DNA from: JBGZEX01 sp041846495
GTDB taxonomy: Bacteria; Bacteroidota; Bacteroidia; Bacteroidales; Marinifilaceae
Assembly (NCBI GenBank): GCA_041846495.1
Contig: JBGZEX010000089.1
Span: forward strand, 1 to 27,767
DNA length: 27,767 nucleotides
Direction: 5' to 3'
Both the position numbers and the translations under genes were made by a program. Below are positions 24,143-27,767 of this stretch, in pieces. Position 1 is the stretch's first letter. The number at the start of each line of letters is the position of its first letter. The notes beneath the pieces are model-generated. The model was not told where the DNA came from. It searched no databases and saw only the letters and a list, made by a program, of their open reading frames with translations.

Positions 24143-26111
24143 TATAGATGATTTTTAGGATTTTATTTGTCTGTTTCGAAATGTCGTTAGAGTTTATTAT
24201 ACCGGAAGACATGGCAATTCCGTCTACTCCGCATCTTAAAAGAGCCGGAATATCCGTCGTTTTTATTCCTCCTATGGCTACGATGGGAATTTTGTTTTCC
24301 GGATATTTCAATCGGTTGATGATGTCCGTATAGCCTTGTATGCCGAGCACGGGACTCGGATTTTCTTTGGTAGATGTAGGTTTGAAAGGCCCCAAGCCTA
24401 TATAATCCGCTTCTTTTACGGATAATATATCTTCTATGGTGTTGGCCGTATACCCGATGATTTTATCCTTACCCAGTATCTTCCGGGCCTCGGCCGGTTG
24501 CATGTCGTTTTTCCCGAGGTGTACTCCGTCGGCATTCACCTGCCGGGCGACGTTTACGTTGTCGTCGATGATTAAAACGGCGCCGTATCTGCGACAAACG
24601 GCTGCCACCATACGGGCGGTTTCCAAAAGTTTTTCCTCAGGTTCGTTTTTCATCCTTAGCTGTATCCAGCGCCCTCCGCCTTTGCATACGGCTTCCGCCT
24701 CTTCGCATATGCCGATGTTTTTATCGGGATGGGTGATGAATTGCATGTGAAACGCTTCCTGAACGATGGAGGGACGTCGTCTTGCCGGTTTTATGAAATG
24801 ATAGCCTAAATAACTGTCGTTGCTGTCCATGAATTCCGATACATAGCTTTGAGCGGCTCTGCAGGCATCTTCGATTTTATTGCCGGCGGCAAGATAGGAG
24901 GTAAGGGCTGCGGATAAAACGCATCCTGTTCCGTGTTTCCCGTAACGGGATCTGAATACTCCGAATTCGAATATGTCTTTCGGGGTTATAAGTCGATCGA
25001 TGGATTTTTTATCGGTATTATGTCCGCCTTTCCATAGAATATTCATATGATGTTTGCGGCATATTTCTTTTCTTTTTTCGATATCCTCCGTTGCGTCGCC
25101 GAATAATTGCCGGAATTCGAGCGTATTGGGAGTTATGATATGTATGTCTTTCAGGATGTTGTCGATTTGGCTGAAATTGTCGTGGAATATATGTCCCGAA
25201 GAGGAAGATATGACGGGGTCCCATACGATTCGAACATCCGGAATCATATCGTTTAAAAAACGGGTGATTTTCGCTATGGTCTGGAAATTCTCCACGATTC
25301 CGATTTTAACGAAGCGGATATTGAATTTACGTAAAAGAATCTCTATTTGTTTTTTTATATCCGGCCACGGTATCCATTCGGTGCCTTCGTATTCGTCCTG
25401 ATTTTGGAAGGTGATGGCGGTACATACTCCGAGTCCGTAACTGCCCGTGGCTTCGAAGGTTTTGATATCGGCCGTAACTCCCGCTCCGGACGAGGGGTCG
25501 AATCCGCCTATGCTCATGACAACGGGGGTTTTCAAGCGGATAAACCTTTGTACGGCTTCTTTGGGATTCGTCCATATGTATCCGAGTACACCCATTCCGG
25601 AAAATCCGTAACGCAGGCATTTTACCGTTTTTCCAGCCGTTATGCCTCCGAGAGCGATTACGGGGAAAGGGATTTTTTTCAAATTTTCCGTCAATTCTCT
25701 TTCTTCGAAAGCCGCCTTGTATTCTTTTTTGGAAATACTGTCGAATACGGGACTTAGAAAGCAGTAATCCGGTCGAAAGGGGAGGTGTGCGATTTCTTCG
25801 AAACTGTGGCAGGATACGGAAACACTACCGCATATATCCGGGCGTACACTATGGGTTTTCAATTTCCCGGCAGCCAGATGTATGCCTCCTATACCTTCTT
25901 CTTCCACCAATTCGTAATAGTCGGAGACTATGATTCTTTTTCTGTATCCGGAGTCGATATTCCGGATGAGTCGGAGGTAGGAGTCTTTGTCCTTCCCGGG
26001 TTTGCGTATGTGCAATCGTTCCAGTCCGTTGTCGAAAAGAAGGTTGCACAGGACGGCTTCGTTTTCCGTATCTTCCGGAGGTGTGATGACGATGATGTTA
26101 GTGGGGATCAT
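24117..26111 (-). CDS. TenI-like / ThiD / ThiE triple-fusion thiamine enzyme
   Basis: The product is 664 aa with three domains. Residues 1-190 are a TenI-like (thiazole tautomerase) barrel with RLHIRKPGK, GGIHL, SVSCHSFEEI (His102, equivalent to the TenI catalytic His) and FLSPVFDSISKKEY. It lacks the TxTK motif of true ThiE. Residues about 195-440 are ThiD, the HMP-P kinase, with IGGFDPSSGAGVTADIKTF, VWDPVISSSSG and HGTGC at 393-397. Residues about 455-655 are ThiE, thiamine phosphate synthase, with WIQLRMK, IIDDNVNVA, GVHLGKND and GPFKPTSTKENPSP. The protein should aromatise the thiazole, phosphorylate HMP-P and join the two. ThiD-ThiE fusions are known; TenI as a third domain is less usual. 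It overlaps thiC by 14 bp and thiG by 26 bp. Confidence 0.9.
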   Translation of the reverse strand: MIPTNIIVITPPEDTENEAVLCNLLFDNGLERLHIRKPGKDKDSYLRLIRNIDSGYRKRIIVSDYYELVEEEGIGGIHLAAGKLKTHSVRPDICGSVSVSCHSFEEIAHLPFRPDYCFLSPVFDSISKKEYKAAFEERELTENLKKIPFPVIALGGITAGKTVKCLRYGFSGMGVLGYIWTNPKEAVQRFIRLKTPVVMSIGGFDPSSGAGVTADIKTFEATGSYGLGVCTAITFQNQDEYEGTEWIPWPDIKKQIEILLRKFNIRFVKIGIVENFQTIAKITRFLNDMIPDVRIVWDPVISSSSGHIFHDNFSQIDNILKDIHIITPNTLEFRQLFGDATEDIEKRKEICRKHHMNILWKGGHNTDKKSIDRLITPKDIFEFGVFRSRYGKHGTGCVLSAALTSYLAAGNKIEDACRAAQSYVSEFMDSNDSYLGYHFIKPARRRPSIVQEAFHMQFITHPDKNIGICEEAEAVCKGGGRWIQLRMKNEPEEKLLETARMVAAVCRRYGAVLIIDDNVNVARQVNADGVHLGKNDMQPAEARKILGKDKIIGYTANTIEDILSVKEADYIGLGPFKPTSTKENPSPVLGIQGYTDIINRLKYPENKIPIVAIGGIKTTDIPALLRCGVDGIAMSSGIINSNDISKQTNKILKIIYNETFENRR

Positions 26112-27767
26112 TTTTTATTTTTTCTCTAAATTCGCGATTGGCTCTCATGGAGCAGAAGTGTTCTCCGCACATAGAACAGAAATGAGCCTCCTTATGGCCT
26201 TCGTCCGGCAAGGTTTGGTCATGGAAATTTATGGCGTTTTCCGAATCCAACGCTATATGAAACTGATCTTTCCAGCGGAATTCGAAACGAGCCTTACTCA
26301 TGGCGTAATCCCTGAAATATGCCGCCGGATGGCCTTTGGCCAGGTCTGCTGCATGTGCGGCAAGTTTATAGGTAATGACTCCTTCCTTTACGTCGTCCCG
26401 ATTGGGAAGTCCGAGATGTTCTTTTTTTGTGACATAACACAGCATGGCCGTTCCGTACCATCCTATCATGGCTCCTCCGATGGCGGAGGTGATATGATCG
26501 TATCCCGGAGCTATGTCCGAAACGAGAGGACCTAACGTATAGAACGGGGCTCCGTGGCAATGTTTGAGCTGACGCTCCATATTTTCCTTTATTTTGTGCA
26601 TGGGAACATGTCCCGGTCCCTCGATAAGCACCTGTACATCGTGTTTCCATGCCACTTCCGTCAATTCTCCGAGAGTTTCGAGCTCGGCGAATTGAGCCCT
26701 GTCGTTCGCATCGTGAATACATCCCGGACGAAGTCCGTCGCCTAAGGAAACGGCTACGTCGTATTTGGCTAAGATTTTACAGATTTCTTCGAAATGTTCG
26801 TATATGAAACTTTCCTTTTTATGGGTGGTACACCAGTTGGCAATGATGGAACCGCCCCGGGAAACGATACCGGTGAGACGTTTTAGCGTAAGCGGGATAT
26901 GATGCCAGCGGAGTCCGGCATGGATGGTGAAATAGTCCACTCCCTGTTCGGCCTGTTCTATCAGGGTATCTCTGAAAATCTCCCAATTCAGTTTGGAAAC
27001 GTCTCCGTTTACTTTCTCCAGTGTTTGATAAAGCGGAACGGTACCTACGGGGACGGGAGAATTGCGTATGATCCATTCCCGGGTTTCGTGGATATTGGCG
27101 CCGGTAGAGAGATCCATGACCGTGTCCGCTCCCCAACGGAATGCCCATACCGCTTTTTCGACCTCTTCGGCTATGGAGGAGGTTACCGGAGAATTGCCGA
27201 GGTTGGCATTGATTTTTACGAGAAAATTCCTTCCGATAACCATGGGTTCGCTCTCGGGATGGTTGATATTGGCGGGCAGGATTGCCCTTCCGGCCGCTAT
27301 TTCCGAACGTACGAATTCCGGACTTATGTAGTCGGGGATGGAGGCTCCCATGGAATCTCCCTTATCTATGCGGTATTCGGATTTAATGCGGTCGACCAAC
27401 TGATTCTCCCTTATGGCTGCAAATTCCATTTCCGGAGTTATGATACCTCGGCGGGCATAGTGCATTTGTGTGGCGCATCCGTTTTTTGCAGCCCGCGGAC
27501 GGGTATTTACGTGTTCGAATCTCAAATGATCCAATTCTTTGTCGTTCAGCCGTTTTTTTCCGTATTCCGAGGAGAGTTCGGGGAGGATGCAGGTGTCTTC
27601 TCTTTCTTCTATCCATGCACTTCTTAGTTTGGGAAGTCCTTTATGGAGGTTTACTCTGTAGCCGGGATCGGTATAAGGACCCGATGTATCGTAAACGATT
27701 ATATCTTCGTTTTCTTCTTTTTGACCGTCCGGATTCAATGTCGGAGACATCAGAATTTTCCGCATCG
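26098..27767 (-). CDS. thiC: Phosphomethylpyrimidine synthase, 5' end outside the window
   Basis: ThiC converts aminoimidazole ribotide to HMP-P in a radical SAM reaction. About 555 residues are visible. They include VYDTSGPYTDP, RAILPANINHPESEPMVIGR, STGANIHETREWIIRN, GDGLRPGCIHDANDRAQF and the C-terminal cluster motif CSMCGEHFC (CX2CX4C). The reading frame is open at the window edge. The visible MRKILMSPTLN resembles an internal part of the family's N-terminus (after the usual IRVxMR), so the true start probably lies a few tens of codons beyond 27767. A TPP riboswitch is the usual control of such operons; it would be outside the window and is not seen. Confidence 0.96.
   Translation of the reverse strand, partial: MRKILMSPTLNPDGQKEENEDIIVYDTSGPYTDPGYRVNLHKGLPKLRSAWIEEREDTCILPELSSEYGKKRLNDKELDHLRFEHVNTRPRAAKNGCATQMHYARRGIITPEMEFAAIRENQLVDRIKSEYRIDKGDSMGASIPDYISPEFVRSEIAAGRAILPANINHPESEPMVIGRNFLVKINANLGNSPVTSSIAEEVEKAVWAFRWGADTVMDLSTGANIHETREWIIRNSPVPVGTVPLYQTLEKVNGDVSKLNWEIFRDTLIEQAEQGVDYFTIHAGLRWHHIPLTLKRLTGIVSRGGSIIANWCTTHKKESFIYEHFEEICKILAKYDVAVSLGDGLRPGCIHDANDRAQFAELETLGELTEVAWKHDVQVLIEGPGHVPMHKIKENMERQLKHCHGAPFYTLGPLVSDIAPGYDHITSAIGGAMIGWYGTAMLCYVTKKEHLGLPNRDDVKEGVITYKLAAHAADLAKGHPAAYFRDYAMSKARFEFRWKDQFHIALDSENAINFHDQTLPDEGHKEAHFCSMCGEHFCSMRANREFREKIKNDPH

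Noticed and set aside
1..27767. CRISPR arrays, tRNA or rRNA genes, integrases
   Set aside because: No regularly spaced repeats, no tRNA-like cloverleaf with CCA end, and no recombinase or transposase reading frame were found.

Overview
The window reads as chromosomal DNA of an anaerobic gut-type Bacteroidales bacterium. The signs are a SusC/SusD outer-membrane pair, a run of lipoproteins with acidic residues after the lipobox cysteine, Bacteroidetes-type promoters (TTG, 20 nt, TAnnTTTG), poor Shine-Dalgarno sequences, and thiamine and PurF proteins of the Bacteroidales kind. Odoribacteraceae or a relative is a guess from the style of the SusC/SusD operon; the genus cannot be fixed from the sequence.

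Left edge (1-1447). A broken gene on the minus strand joins the N-terminus of a FecR-type anti-sigma factor in frame to the plug and first strands of a SusC-type receptor. It stops at the edge of a 74-bp imperfect palindrome (37-110) that looks like the debris of a mobile element. The following 423 nt hold no gene but contain two near-identical 18-bp palindromes.

Surface operon (1448-14503, plus strand). Nine closely spaced genes encode a FecA-type TonB-dependent receptor, SusC, SusD, a metallopeptidase-like lipoprotein with a destroyed zinc motif, a DUF4302 lipoprotein, an unrecognised small lipoprotein, a DUF4856 lipoprotein, a secreted lectin-like/Fn3 protein and an Ig-like lipoprotein. 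A strong bidirectional terminator closes the operon. Two TonB receptors of different families, SusD and six accessory exported proteins suggest one machine that captures and imports a ligand. The FecA-type receptor and DUF4856 point to iron, haem or another chelate, but the substrate is not shown by the sequence. This is the best candidate for an undescribed system.

Housekeeping block (14544-21536). On the minus strand are rplU-rpmA, with a near-perfect promoter, and a long-form purF. Divergent from purF is a plus-strand operon with its own promoter: lysophospholipid-type acyltransferase, YafV-type omega-amidase, dipeptidyl peptidase IV-like S9 peptidase and trmD.

Thiamine operon (21529-27767, minus strand). 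The order is thiC (5' end outside the window), a TenI-ThiD-ThiE triple fusion, thiG, thiH and a ThiF-type E1 enzyme. Most neighbours overlap, so translation is probably coupled. ThiC makes HMP-P. ThiG, ThiH and ThiF contribute to the thiazole, and the fusion covers thiazole aromatisation, HMP-P phosphorylation and coupling to thiamine phosphate. No thiS is visible. thiF and trmD converge with an 8-bp overlap of their coding ends.
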